Part shown: positions 1 through 6,466 of the stretch, piece by piece | How positions within the stretch are numbered: the first letter of the stretch is position 1 | How the letters are laid out: every line of letters begins with the position of its first letter | Source of the DNA: Sedimentisphaerales bacterium | Lineage (GTDB): Bacteria > Planctomycetota > Phycisphaerae > Sedimentisphaerales > SG8-4 | Length of the DNA stretch: 12,696 bases | Assembly: GCA_016932895.1 (NCBI GenBank) | Contig: JAFGCA010000822.1 | Coordinates: forward strand, 1 to 12,696 | Direction: 5' to 3' | The notes under the pieces: generated by a model | What the model was told of the DNA's origin: nothing | The model's database searches: none | Seen by the model: the letters and a program-made list of their open reading frames with translations, nothing else | Made by a program: the position numbers and the translations under genes

Positions 1-1
1 G

Positions 2-391
2 GGGGAGGGATATATCTGGACGGTTCGGGCGGAGATCGAGCTGATCGCGGCGCATCTGAAGATGACGCCGGGCGAGCTGCGAGAGAAGTACCTGCGCCGG
101 GTGGGCTTGCGGACCACGATCATCGAGCACACCGTCACAAAGGACTGCATATTCCTCCGCAGGATCGGCGATACGAAGCTGTGTGCGATCTACCCGGTGC
201 GGCCGAACCAGTGCCGGACCTGGCCCTTCTGGTCGGACAATCTGACCAGCCCGAACGCCTGGAACGAGGCGGCCCGCCGATGTCCCGGCATCAACCGGGG
301 CCGGCACTACAGCTTCGAGGACATCGAGAGGATACGAAAGAGCAGGAGATGGTGGGAGAAGCCGACAGAGACCGCCTCATCGCAGAAGTAG
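2..391 (+). CDS. YkgJ-type cysteine-cluster protein, C-terminal part
   Basis: The reading frame is open from the first bases of the window (frame beginning at position 2) to a stop at 389-391, giving 129 residues. The true start lies upstream, so the ATG at 62 is internal. The readable part starts GEGYIW and later has KDC, KLCAIYPVRPNQCRTWPFW and RRCPGI. This is the pattern of the C-terminal half of YkgJ/zinc- or iron-chelating cysteine-cluster proteins; the N-terminal Cys motif would lie outside the window. Such proteins are thought to bind a metal through conserved Cys, but the biochemical role is not established. The next gene overlaps its end by 43 bases and is also a Cys-cluster protein, so the two are probably translationally coupled. 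Family assignment is good; function is unknown. Confidence 0.8.
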   Translation, partial: GEGYIWTVRAEIELIAAHLKMTPGELREKYLRRVGLRTTIIEHTVTKDCIFLRRIGDTKLCAIYPVRPNQCRTWPFWSDNLTSPNAWNEAARRCPGINRGRHYSFEDIERIRKSRRWWEKPTETASSQK

Positions 392-831
392 AGGCGGTGT
401 ACGAGTGGATCGACGCCCAGGTGCGTCAGCACGCCGAACGGGCCGGACACTGCAACGCCTGCGGCGCGTGCTGCGATTTCGCGGCGTACGATCATCGTCT
501 GTTCGTTACGCCGCCCGAACTGATCTACCTGGCGGCCAAACTGAACGCGAAAGAGCTGAAACAAATGAGCGCCGGCCGATGTCCGTACCAGAAAGACAAG
601 AACTGCACGGTGCACAAACATCGCTTTGCGAGCTGCAGGATCTTCTGCTGCAACGGCGAGGCCGCTTTCCAAAACGAATTGAGCGAGGTCGCCCTGAAGA
701 AGCTCAAGGCGATTTGCGAACGATTCCGGATCCCGTATCGCTACCGCGAGCTGGGCAGCGCTCTGCGCGGCTTCAATAGCGATACTTGTCAATCGGCTGA
801 GGCACCTTGTCCTGCGGATCGCGAAGGTTGA
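349..831 (+). CDS. YkgJ-type CxxCxxCC cysteine-cluster protein
   Basis: This 160-residue protein has 12 Cys. They include a C-x2-C-x2-CC cluster at residues 35-42 (CNACGACC), Cys78, Cys86, Cys96 and CRIFCC ending at residues 100-101. This is the signature of the YkgJ-like putative zinc/iron-chelating family. The ATG at 349 was chosen because it removes a low-complexity, antisense-looking extension; AGGAG lies directly in front of it, so GTG at 352 is an alternative start with better spacing. The start overlaps the preceding Cys-cluster gene, which suggests coupling. The last ~20 residues are encoded where the convergent ftsQ-like gene ends (59-base overlap), and they do not resemble the family. 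Cytoplasmic location is inferred from the lack of a signal peptide. The metal and substrate are unknown. Confidence 0.8.
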   Translation: MVGEADRDRLIAEVEAVYEWIDAQVRQHAERAGHCNACGACCDFAAYDHRLFVTPPELIYLAAKLNAKELKQMSAGRCPYQKDKNCTVHKHRFASCRIFCCNGEAAFQNELSEVALKKLKAICERFRIPYRYRELGSALRGFNSDTCQSAEAPCPADREG

Positions 832-1690
832 TGTACTTGGCGCCGGCGCTGAGCGAGCCGTACTCTTCGTAGTAGGTGTAGATCTTGGCCAGCTTCTGCT
901 CGTCCTTGGCTTCGAGATACGTGGCCCAGTCCCCGATCTCGGCACCCCAGATGATCTGCGTGCCGTCTTTGGTGTAGAGAACGATGTGGGATTCGCGCGG
1001 GCGTTTCCGGCCCTTGTAGTTGCTGACGTCGATGCTGGCGATGTGTTCGAGCAACGGGCTGTCCGGCGTAATCTTGGTGTCCATGGTTTGGAGCAGGATA
1101 ATCAGCGCCACGGCCGCCGCCAGGTCGTCGCGGTCGAATACCTGCCCCGGAGAAGGGGTCAGCCCCATCGCCAGTCCTTTGACCTCGACAATCGGCAGGT
1201 GCGCCATGGGCATGTGATCCAGCACGACAAGCTCGGCATCTACATAGAACCGGGACGAACCCCGGTCGATCAGGGCCACCGGCTTGCGCCAGCGGGCCTT
1301 GACCCGCACCGCATCGTGCGTTAGCAGGACTCCGATGTCATCCAGCCAGGCCATGGGATCGAGGTTGCGCGCCACCACCTCGGCGGTCTCTTCGCGAAGC
1401 GGAAAGTGCGCCCCGCCGGCCATGGCCATGACCCGGGCCTTCAGATCCCAGTTGACCCAACGCGGCACGTCCACCAGAATCAGCGATCCCTCTTTGGCCG
1501 CGGTCTCCGAGGTAACGTAGCCCTCGGCAAAACGAAGAAACACTCCGGTCGCGGCCAACAGACAGACGACGGCCGTCACTTTGGCGATAGCGACCCAGTT
1601 CCAGCCGGGCCCGGTCCGCCGCTTGCTCTTGCCGCCGCGCCACGACAAGATCCGTTCCTTAATCCCGATCTTCTTTTTTCTTCTGGCCAC
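773..1690 (-). CDS. ftsQ: FtsQ-like cell-division protein (POTRA/FtsQ, bitopic membrane protein)
   Basis: FtsQ is a bitopic divisome protein that bridges cytoplasmic and periplasmic division proteins. The 305-residue product has a strongly basic N-terminus (residues 2-26, many Arg/Lys), one hydrophobic segment at about 32-54, a periplasmic POTRA-like region, then FtsQ beta-domain features. These are RWRKPVAL at 133-140, FYVDAELVVLD at 148-158, LPIVEVKG at 165-172 and a C-terminal AKYINLRDPQDKV at 284-296. Its position directly after murC, murB and ddl matches the classical dcw order. The start is uncertain. GTG at 1690 begins the basic segment, with GGAG 12 nt upstream; TTG at 1708 or 1702 are alternatives. 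The frame stays open further upstream, but that part overlaps ddl and looks like shadow sequence. The 3' end overlaps the Cys-cluster gene by 59 bases on the opposite strand. Overall similarity is diffuse, as is usual for FtsQ. Confidence 0.8.
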   Translation of the reverse strand: MARRKKKIGIKERILSWRGGKSKRRTGPGWNWVAIAKVTAVVCLLAATGVFLRFAEGYVTSETAAKEGSLILVDVPRWVNWDLKARVMAMAGGAHFPLREETAEVVARNLDPMAWLDDIGVLLTHDAVRVKARWRKPVALIDRGSSRFYVDAELVVLDHMPMAHLPIVEVKGLAMGLTPSPGQVFDRDDLAAAVALIILLQTMDTKITPDSPLLEHIASIDVSNYKGRKRPRESHIVLYTKDGTQIIWGAEIGDWATYLEAKDEQKLAKIYTYYEEYGSLSAGAKYINLRDPQDKVPQPIDKYRY

Positions 1691-1773
1691 TGTCCGCTTC
1701 AACTCCAAGAACCACGTAACGATCGCCAGGACTCCAGGACACCGGCCCTGACGCGATCTGTCTGTTTGCTCTG

Positions 1774-2760
1774 CTACTTCACCTCGCTGCTCTGCCCGGC
1801 GCCGGCGGTGCGCACGATCTGAGCGCACAACTGCCCCATGGAGCAGCCCGTCTTGGCCGCAGCCTTCGGCAACAGCGAATGCGTCGTGAACCCCGGAATC
1901 GTGTTCACCTCCAACGCATATGCGTCGCCTTGCCCGGTCAGGATAAAATCGACCCGGGCGAAATGGCGGCATCCCAGCGCGTCGAAACACGCCAGGGCGG
2001 CCTCGGCCACGCGTCGCCGAACCTCGGCATCGTCCACCGTATCGAAAAGGTACTCCGTTTGCTCATCGAGGTACTTGGCGTGGTAATCGTAGAAACCGGT
2101 ACTGCTTCGAATCTCGATGATGGGCAAGGTGGTTCGACCGACAACGCCGACGGTGATTTCCTGCCCGCTGATGAAGGCCTCGATCATGCCATCACCGAAT
2201 TCCTCGCCTACCGCCCGGGCCGCCGCAATCGCATCGGCGCGACTATCCACTACGTATACCCCCACGCTGCTGCCCTGCCGAACCGGCTTGACCACGAACC
2301 GTTCGCCCAGATCCTTCAGTCGTCCCTCCAGCGCCCGCACATCCTGCCCCCGGCGAAACTCCACCGACGGCGCGACCGCCACACCGGCCCGCTCAAAGAG
2401 CCGCTTGCTCGCGACCTTGTCGAAGGCCAGACGACTGGCCTCGGGACCGCTGCCCGTATAGACGCGCCGTCGGTCTTCGAGGATCTGCTGGAGCTGCCCG
2501 TCCTCGCCGAACTCGCCGTGCAGAGCCAGGAAAAAGACATCGACGTCCGGGGCCTCCAGCACGCCCAGGTCCTCGGGGCCGACGTCCGAGGTCATCACGT
2601 CGAACCCGCCGGCCGCGAGGGCCTCGGCGACACACCGGCCGCTCTCCATACTGACCTCACGCTCCCGCCCGACACCTCCTCGTAAGACGGCTACCCTCAT
2701 CGGCACCTCAACTCCCGACGCAGTCGGTTCCTTGATTTGTTCGATCGACTCCCTGCTCAT
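1774..2760 (-). CDS. ddl: D-alanine--D-alanine ligase
   Basis: This cytoplasmic ATP-grasp enzyme joins two D-Ala with ATP hydrolysis to supply the dipeptide that MurF adds to the peptidoglycan precursor. The 328 residues carry Ddl motifs in order: EREVSMESG (33-41), HGEFGEDG (81-88), YTGSG (101-105), KPVRQGSSVG (158-167), FYDYHAKY (223-230) and EVNTIPGFTTHSLLPKAA (284-301). The Tyr-containing omega-loop motif fits D-Ala-D-Ala rather than D-Ala-D-Lac (VanA-type) ligases. Family similarity begins at RVAVLRGG, just after an internal Met at residue 21. That ATG (2700) has GAGG 5 nt upstream and is a serious alternative start; the extra 20 residues of the 2760 start have coding-like codon use but no family match. 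The gene lies 38 bases after murB (98 with the later start) in the same operon. Confidence 0.95.
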   Translation of the reverse strand: MSRESIEQIKEPTASGVEVPMRVAVLRGGVGREREVSMESGRCVAEALAAGGFDVMTSDVGPEDLGVLEAPDVDVFFLALHGEFGEDGQLQQILEDRRRVYTGSGPEASRLAFDKVASKRLFERAGVAVAPSVEFRRGQDVRALEGRLKDLGERFVVKPVRQGSSVGVYVVDSRADAIAAARAVGEEFGDGMIEAFISGQEITVGVVGRTTLPIIEIRSSTGFYDYHAKYLDEQTEYLFDTVDDAEVRRRVAEAALACFDALGCRHFARVDFILTGQGDAYALEVNTIPGFTTHSLLPKAAAKTGCSMGQLCAQIVRTAGAGQSSEVK

Positions 2761-2798
2761 TCACATTCTGTTCCCACAGCCCGCAGTGGCAGGACCAT

Positions 2799-3680
2799 TC
2801 ATTTCCAGATTTCCAGCTCGCTCTCCAGCTCCACGTCGAACTGCTCGCGGACCCTCTGCCTGATCGTATCGATGAGCTGCATCACATCGCGGCTCTTGCA
2901 GCCCTCGGCGGCGACAATGAAATTCGCGTGTTTCTCACTGACCATCGCACCGCCGACCTGGAGACCTTTCAGGCCCGCACGGTCGATGAGGGCTCCGGCC
3001 GAGGCGCCCGGGGGGTTCTTGAATACGCACCCGCAGCTTCGCGTATTCAGCGGCTGGTTGTTTTTCTTGTAAATCCAGCTTTCCTTGACGGTCCGCATAA
3101 TCCGCTCCGGGTCGGCCTCGGCAAGCGTAAGCCGCGCGTTCAAAATGAACCGGGCCCGGATATTGACCGAACGGTAGCCAAAGTTCAACTCGGGCCGGTT
3201 CTTCTCGAACACGTTGCCCTGGACGTCCATCAACGTCACCGACTCCACCACCGAGCCGATGTCGCCGAAATTGCCGCCGGCGTTCATCTTGACCGCGCCG
3301 CCAATGGAGCCGGGAATCCCCGTCAAAGGTTCGATGCCGGAAAGTCCTTTCTCGACACAATCGAGCACGAGCTTGCTGAGCTCGGCGCCGGCCCACGCGG
3401 TGATTCGCTCTGCGTCAAATTCGGTCCGGCCGAATTCCTCTCCTTCCAGCTTGATCACCGCCCCGCGCACCCCTTCATCGCTCACCAGCAGGTTCGAGCC
3501 GAAGCCCAGCACGTACATCCGAACGTGGTTTTCGTTACAGCGCCGCAGGACTTCCTTGAGCTCTTTGGCGGTCCGCGGGCGCAGAAAATAGTCCGCCGGC
3601 CCGCCTAACCGGTACCACGTATGCGGCGCCAGCGGATGATCCCGTTCAATGATCGCTTCTAAGCCGCTGAATAAACTCAT
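2799..3680 (-). CDS. murB: UDP-N-acetylenolpyruvoylglucosamine reductase
   Basis: MurB is the FAD-dependent, NADPH-using reductase that converts UDP-GlcNAc-enolpyruvate to UDP-MurNAc, the second committed step of peptidoglycan synthesis. The 293 residues show the FAD-binding LGFGSNLLV (58-66), EPLTGIPGSIGGAVKMNAGG (117-136), FGYRSV (167-172), CGCVFKNP (216-223), SEKHANFIV (248-256) and the C-terminal Glu-rich ELESELE. The length and the absence of the extra E. coli-type domain indicate a type II MurB. The position normally held by the catalytic Ser (GS-x-F-K-N-P) is Cys218. GGAAGG precedes the ATG at good distance. The start overlaps the end of murC by 35 bases, indicating coupled translation. 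Confidence 0.95.
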   Translation of the reverse strand: MSLFSGLEAIIERDHPLAPHTWYRLGGPADYFLRPRTAKELKEVLRRCNENHVRMYVLGFGSNLLVSDEGVRGAVIKLEGEEFGRTEFDAERITAWAGAELSKLVLDCVEKGLSGIEPLTGIPGSIGGAVKMNAGGNFGDIGSVVESVTLMDVQGNVFEKNRPELNFGYRSVNIRARFILNARLTLAEADPERIMRTVKESWIYKKNNQPLNTRSCGCVFKNPPGASAGALIDRAGLKGLQVGGAMVSEKHANFIVAAEGCKSRDVMQLIDTIRQRVREQFDVELESELEIWK

Positions 3681-5118
3681 CTGCCACCTTCCACACGTCG
3701 CCGGCTCCCATTGTCACCACCACGTCGCCGGCGCGGGCATGCTGCTCGAGATAATCACAAATCGCCCCAAAACACCCGATGTATTCGGTATCGGTCCCCC
3801 GTTCCCGGATGCGCTCGGCCAGGATTTCGCCGTTGACCTGCTTGCGGCTGGCCTCCGAATCGCGCACGAAGTAGATCTCCGGGATAATCGCCTTGTCGGC
3901 CCGGACAAAGCTGGCGGCAAACTCATCCAGGAAAAAACGCGTGCGGCTGTACTGGTGCGCCTGATACACGCACCACAGTCGCTGCGGCTTGTATCTCTGC
4001 CGAATCGCCTCCAGGCTGGCCCGGATCTCCGTGGGATGATGGGCGTAGTCGTCGAGGATGGTAATGCCCCGGAATCGGCCCTTGAGCATCAGGCGGCGGT
4101 CCACACCGGTGAAACCGTCGAGCACTCCCAGGATTTGCTCAGGCTCGACACCGATACTGACGGCCATAGCGACCACGGCCAGCGCGTTGCGGATATTGTG
4201 CCAGCCCGGCAGAGAAATTCGCGCCGGCCCCAGGAGCAGACCGTCCCGAAAGACGTCGAAACGATACAACCCGAGGTGTTGCCGCACGTTTCGCGCCGAG
4301 AAATTGCAGGTCGCATCGAGCCCGAACGTCAGAGAGGCCCGCTCGTCGCCCAGACGCTCCAGGACCCTGCGAACGTTGGGATCGTCGCCATTGGCCACGA
4401 TGAGCCCTTCCGGCTTGCTGGCCAGAGCGAACTGATAGAATGCCTCGACGATATCGGCTTCGTCCTTGTAGCAGTCCAGATGATCGCATTCGATGTTCAG
4501 GATGCAGGCGAGACGGGACTTGAAGTTCTGAAAGCTCCGGTCGTACTCGCAGGCCTCGGCAACAAAGAATTCGCTGCGGCCGCTGCCGGAGGAAGCGCCC
4601 AACTGGGAGATATCGGCCCCCACCACGAAGTTCACGTCCACGCCGGCACGTTTCAGGCAGTAGGCCAGCCACCCGCTGGTCGTGCTCTTGCCGTGCGTGC
4701 CGCTGACGGCGATCCCCTCGAAGTGGCTCAGCAGCTCGCCGAGGAACTGGGCGTACTTGTAGAGGCGGCAGCCCTGCTGCCGGGCCGCCTGCAACTCGGG
4801 ATTGTCCTCCTTGACCGCCGCCGATACGACCACGACCTCCGCGTTGGCCGGCACGTTTCCGACGCTGTGACCAAGATGAATCTCGGCCCCCATCCGGTTC
4901 AAACGGGAGGTCGCCGCACTGGCGTTCTGGTCCGAGCCGGTCACCACGGCCTTCTTCTCAATGAGCATCCGGGCCAGCCCGCTCATCCCGACGCCGCCGG
5001 CGCCGATGAAGTGGAACCTCTTGCCGACGACGCTCGGTCGGCTCACGAGATCCACCACGTCATAGCGATGGGTCGCCTTAACTTTGCCTGGATGGCTCTG
5101 AATCCCCGGCCGGCTCAT
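3646..5118 (-). CDS. murC: UDP-N-acetylmuramate--L-alanine ligase
   Basis: MurC is the cytoplasmic ATP-dependent ligase that adds L-Ala to UDP-MurNAc. The 490 residues contain a Rossmann-type UDP-binding start (FHFIGAGGVGMSG, 35-47), the Mur-ligase P-loop GTHGKSTT (140-147), EACEYD (188-193), NIECDHLD (208-215), HNIRNALA (307-314) and DDYAHHPTEI (356-365). All are expected of a functional MurC of normal length, perhaps with ~25 extra N-terminal residues. The ATG at 5118 is well supported by AAAGGA 4 nt upstream. It is the first gene of the operon and overlaps murB by 35 bases. A candidate extended -10 element lies about 45 bases upstream and a further promoter-like pair about 420 bases upstream. 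Confidence 0.97.
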   Translation of the reverse strand: MSRPGIQSHPGKVKATHRYDVVDLVSRPSVVGKRFHFIGAGGVGMSGLARMLIEKKAVVTGSDQNASAATSRLNRMGAEIHLGHSVGNVPANAEVVVVSAAVKEDNPELQAARQQGCRLYKYAQFLGELLSHFEGIAVSGTHGKSTTSGWLAYCLKRAGVDVNFVVGADISQLGASSGSGRSEFFVAEACEYDRSFQNFKSRLACILNIECDHLDCYKDEADIVEAFYQFALASKPEGLIVANGDDPNVRRVLERLGDERASLTFGLDATCNFSARNVRQHLGLYRFDVFRDGLLLGPARISLPGWHNIRNALAVVAMAVSIGVEPEQILGVLDGFTGVDRRLMLKGRFRGITILDDYAHHPTEIRASLEAIRQRYKPQRLWCVYQAHQYSRTRFFLDEFAASFVRADKAIIPEIYFVRDSEASRKQVNGEILAERIRERGTDTEYIGCFGAICDYLEQHARAGDVVVTMGAGDVWKVADEFIQRLRSDH

Positions 5119-5162
5119 TGCGTCCTTTCTCTAAATAGTCTTCCTTAACAAAACATCGGCTC

Positions 5163-5171
5163 AGTGTAGCA
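5163..5171 (-). promoter_or_regulatory. Candidate extended -10 promoter for murC operon
   Basis: On the minus strand the sequence reads TGCTACACT, an extended -10 (TGN plus 4 of 6 matches to TATAAT). It would start RNA near 5156, giving a short leader of roughly 38 bases before the murC start. No good -35 box is seen at 17 nt. This is a candidate only. Confidence 0.35.
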
Positions 5172-5373
5172 AAAAGCCCCAACCAAAAAAAGCCAAAACG
5201 CTCGGTGCCGGCCCAAAATAGACCGGGCGAAGGCGTACATGCCGCACGACCGGGGCGTACCGACAGAGGCGCCACCGCGGGGACGGGCCGGGAAACCACA
5301 AAAGAGGAAAGGCTGCGAACCCTCTCAGGGAGAATCCACAGCCCCTTTAGTTGTCGCGGCTGCGATGATGTCT

Positions 5374-5399
5374 CCGGGCCCCTGCCTTTCGGCGCCCGG
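5374..5399 (-). other. GNRA-capped hairpin upstream of murC
   Basis: Read on the minus strand, CCGGGC pairs with GCCCGG, and inside it GCC pairs with GGC around a GAAA tetraloop, with an AGGG bulge on one side. A GNRA tetraloop (TTTC on the plus strand) suggests the minus strand as the RNA strand. No T-run follows, so it is not a classical terminator. Confidence 0.35.
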
Positions 5400-5537
5400 G
5401 TTCACGACACCACGGAACTGACCGTTGCCGACTGCATCGCGGGGAACCAGGGGAAATTTCCTCCGTCCTCCTTCGGTCCGTCCTCCGTGTCAGGCGACGC
5501 CGGCAAAGACAAATCGCCCGTTGACGACGACACCTGG

Positions 5538-5566
5538 ATGGTAGCAGAAACGCCTGTGACAGTCAA
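5538..5566 (-). promoter_or_regulatory. Candidate sigma70-type promoter, minus strand
   Basis: TTGACT (5566-5561) and TACCAT (5543-5538) are separated by exactly 17 bases, and TGC precedes the -10 (extended -10). The predicted start is near 5531. It lies just downstream of the ACT gene and points at murC, so it would give murC a leader of about 410 bases or drive a separate RNA. This is pattern match only. Confidence 0.4.
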
Positions 5567-5620
5567 GGGAAAACCGCCGCACCCGAGGGCCGGTCATGCC
5601 GCTGTCCGCCCTCCTCCGCG

Positions 5621-6070
5621 TTACCCCCGGGAGGCCTTCGAGCGGCGCGTGACCGTCTTGACCTTGCTTTCTTTCTTGTGGTTCTGCAGGAGCTTCATGG
5701 CCTTCTTGACATCAGAGACCTTCAAGACACCGGTGGTGCGGCCTCCCTTGGCCCCCGCCGTGCAATAGGCGTACGAGATATTGATGTGCCCCTTGGCCAG
5801 CTTCTCGGCCACCGTAGCCAGCGCCCCCGATTTGTTGGCCAGGTTCACGCACAGCACGTCCGTCTCGTTGTAGGGCATATTCAGGCCGTCCAGCACGTCT
5901 CGGGCGTGCTGCGGCTCCTCGAAAACCACCCGCATCACACCATGCTCGGCGGAATCCATCATGGTAATGGCCGTGATGTTCACCTTGGCGGCGGCAAACT
6001 CGGTCAGAACCCGGGCCAGCACGCCTGGTTTGTTGACCATAAAGACCGAAAACTGCGGTGCAACGTACAT
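5621..6070 (-). CDS. Double-ACT-domain protein (putative amino-acid-binding regulator)
   Basis: The 149 residues are almost entirely two ACT domains. The first is at about 4-70 (FSVFMVNKPGVLARVLTEFA, then VNITAITM at 30-37). The second is at about 72-130 (VLCVNLANKSGALATVAEKLA, then INISYAYC). A basic tail follows (131-149, Lys/Arg-rich). ACT domains bind small ligands, usually amino acids, and pairs commonly act as regulatory units. There is no catalytic domain or DNA-binding helix-turn-helix here, so ligand and partner are unknown. The ATG at 6070 was chosen because it begins the ACT homology and has GGAAAGG 7 nt upstream; the in-frame ATG at 6118 adds 16 unrelated residues. The gene is monocistronic in appearance, with its own promoter near 6169-6197. 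Confidence 0.88.
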   Translation of the reverse strand: MYVAPQFSVFMVNKPGVLARVLTEFAAAKVNITAITMMDSAEHGVMRVVFEEPQHARDVLDGLNMPYNETDVLCVNLANKSGALATVAEKLAKGHINISYAYCTAGAKGGRTTGVLKVSDVKKAMKLLQNHKKESKVKTVTRRSKASRG

Positions 6071-6118
6071 TCTTTCGCCTTTCCAACATCGCTTGCGCCG
6101 AAAGTCAACTGCTGCCAA

Positions 6119-6129
6119 ACGGTAACCGT
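6119..6129. promoter_or_regulatory. Palindrome in the ACT gene leader
   Basis: The perfect 11-base inverted repeat ACGGTAACCGT lies between the predicted RNA start (about 6162) and the ACT start codon. It could be an operator for a dimeric repressor or chance. No known regulator is assigned. Confidence 0.25.
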
Positions 6130-6168
6130 ACGTGCTCGCTGATCCAGCCGTCCGGCGGCCACCACTGT

Positions 6169-6197
6169 ATTATCGCGCAGAAAACCGGATCATTCAA
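6169..6197 (-). promoter_or_regulatory. Sigma70-type promoter for the ACT gene
   Basis: On the minus strand TTGAAT (6197-6192) and GATAAT (6174-6169) are 17 bases apart. RNA would start near 6162 and give a leader of about 90 bases containing the palindrome at 6119-6129. The -10 matches 5 of 6 positions. Confidence 0.55.
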
Positions 6198-6232
6198 CCT
6201 TTATGTTACGCCCGTCGGACGCTCGCGTTCGC

Positions 6233-6269
6233 CGCTCTTGGAACGGATACGCCCGTCCATAAAAGAGCG
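6233..6269. other. Long imperfect hairpin/inverted repeat in divergent intergenic region
   Basis: CGCTCTT (6233-6239) pairs with AAGAGCG (6263-6269). Inside, GG and ACGG pair with CCGT and CC with one bulged A, leaving a 6-base loop. About 13 base pairs can form in total. It lies outside both predicted transcripts and has no T-run on either side, so it is not a terminator; it could be a protein-binding site. Confidence 0.35.
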
Positions 6270-6431
6270 CTCGGGGCCCAAAAAAACCCGTTTTGCCCCC
6301 CTCCGCGTGCCCACGGCACATCCGGGTCTGCCGTTACCGGGACGCCCGCAAGTGCCTCCAATAGACACTCCGCCCAATCTTTACCCGGCATATTTCTTAT
6401 AGACCCCAGCATTTTTCTGGTTGATCAAACC

Positions 6432-6460
6432 TTGACATCGGTCGCACCGAAAGGTATACT
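6432..6460 (+). promoter_or_regulatory. Strong sigma70 promoter of putative small RNA
   Basis: TTGACA (6432-6437) is a perfect -35 box. It is followed after exactly 17 bases by TATACT (6455-6460), a 5 of 6 -10 box. This is the closest match to the sigma70 consensus in the window. RNA should start near 6467. A second TATAAT (6464-6469) has no -35 box at the right distance. Confidence 0.7.
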
Positions 6461-6466
6461 ACGTAT

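Larger units (their letters stand above)
5119..5620. other. Intergenic region between ACT gene and murC, no convincing gene
   Basis: About 500 bases without a believable coding sequence. Frames that stay open on either strand give low-complexity, Arg/Pro-rich products with no recognisable domain. On the minus strand it holds a promoter-like pair (5538-5566), a GNRA-capped hairpin (5374-5399), a T-run (minus-strand complement of A's at 5185-5191) and an extended -10 near 5163-5171. Conserved motifs of RNase P RNA, tmRNA and SRP RNA were looked for and not found. Confidence 0.6.

Noticed and set aside
1691..1990. Upstream extension of the ftsQ-like frame to the ATG at 1990.
   Set aside because: It overlaps ddl by more than 200 bases, is Arg-rich shadow sequence, and places the membrane segment far from the N-terminus.
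3649..5148. 499-codon plus-strand frame opposite murC.
   Set aside because: Shadow frame of a G+C-rich gene; murC on the other strand has all its catalytic motifs.
5119..5620. RNase P RNA, tmRNA or SRP RNA in the murC upstream gap.
   Set aside because: The conserved core sequences of these RNAs were sought on both strands and are absent; GGAGGAAATTTCC only superficially resembles the RNase P core.
5205..5768. Open frame of 187 codons on the plus strand.
   Set aside because: Low-complexity Arg/Pro/Gly-rich product, antisense to the real ACT gene at its 3' end, no ribosome site and no domain.
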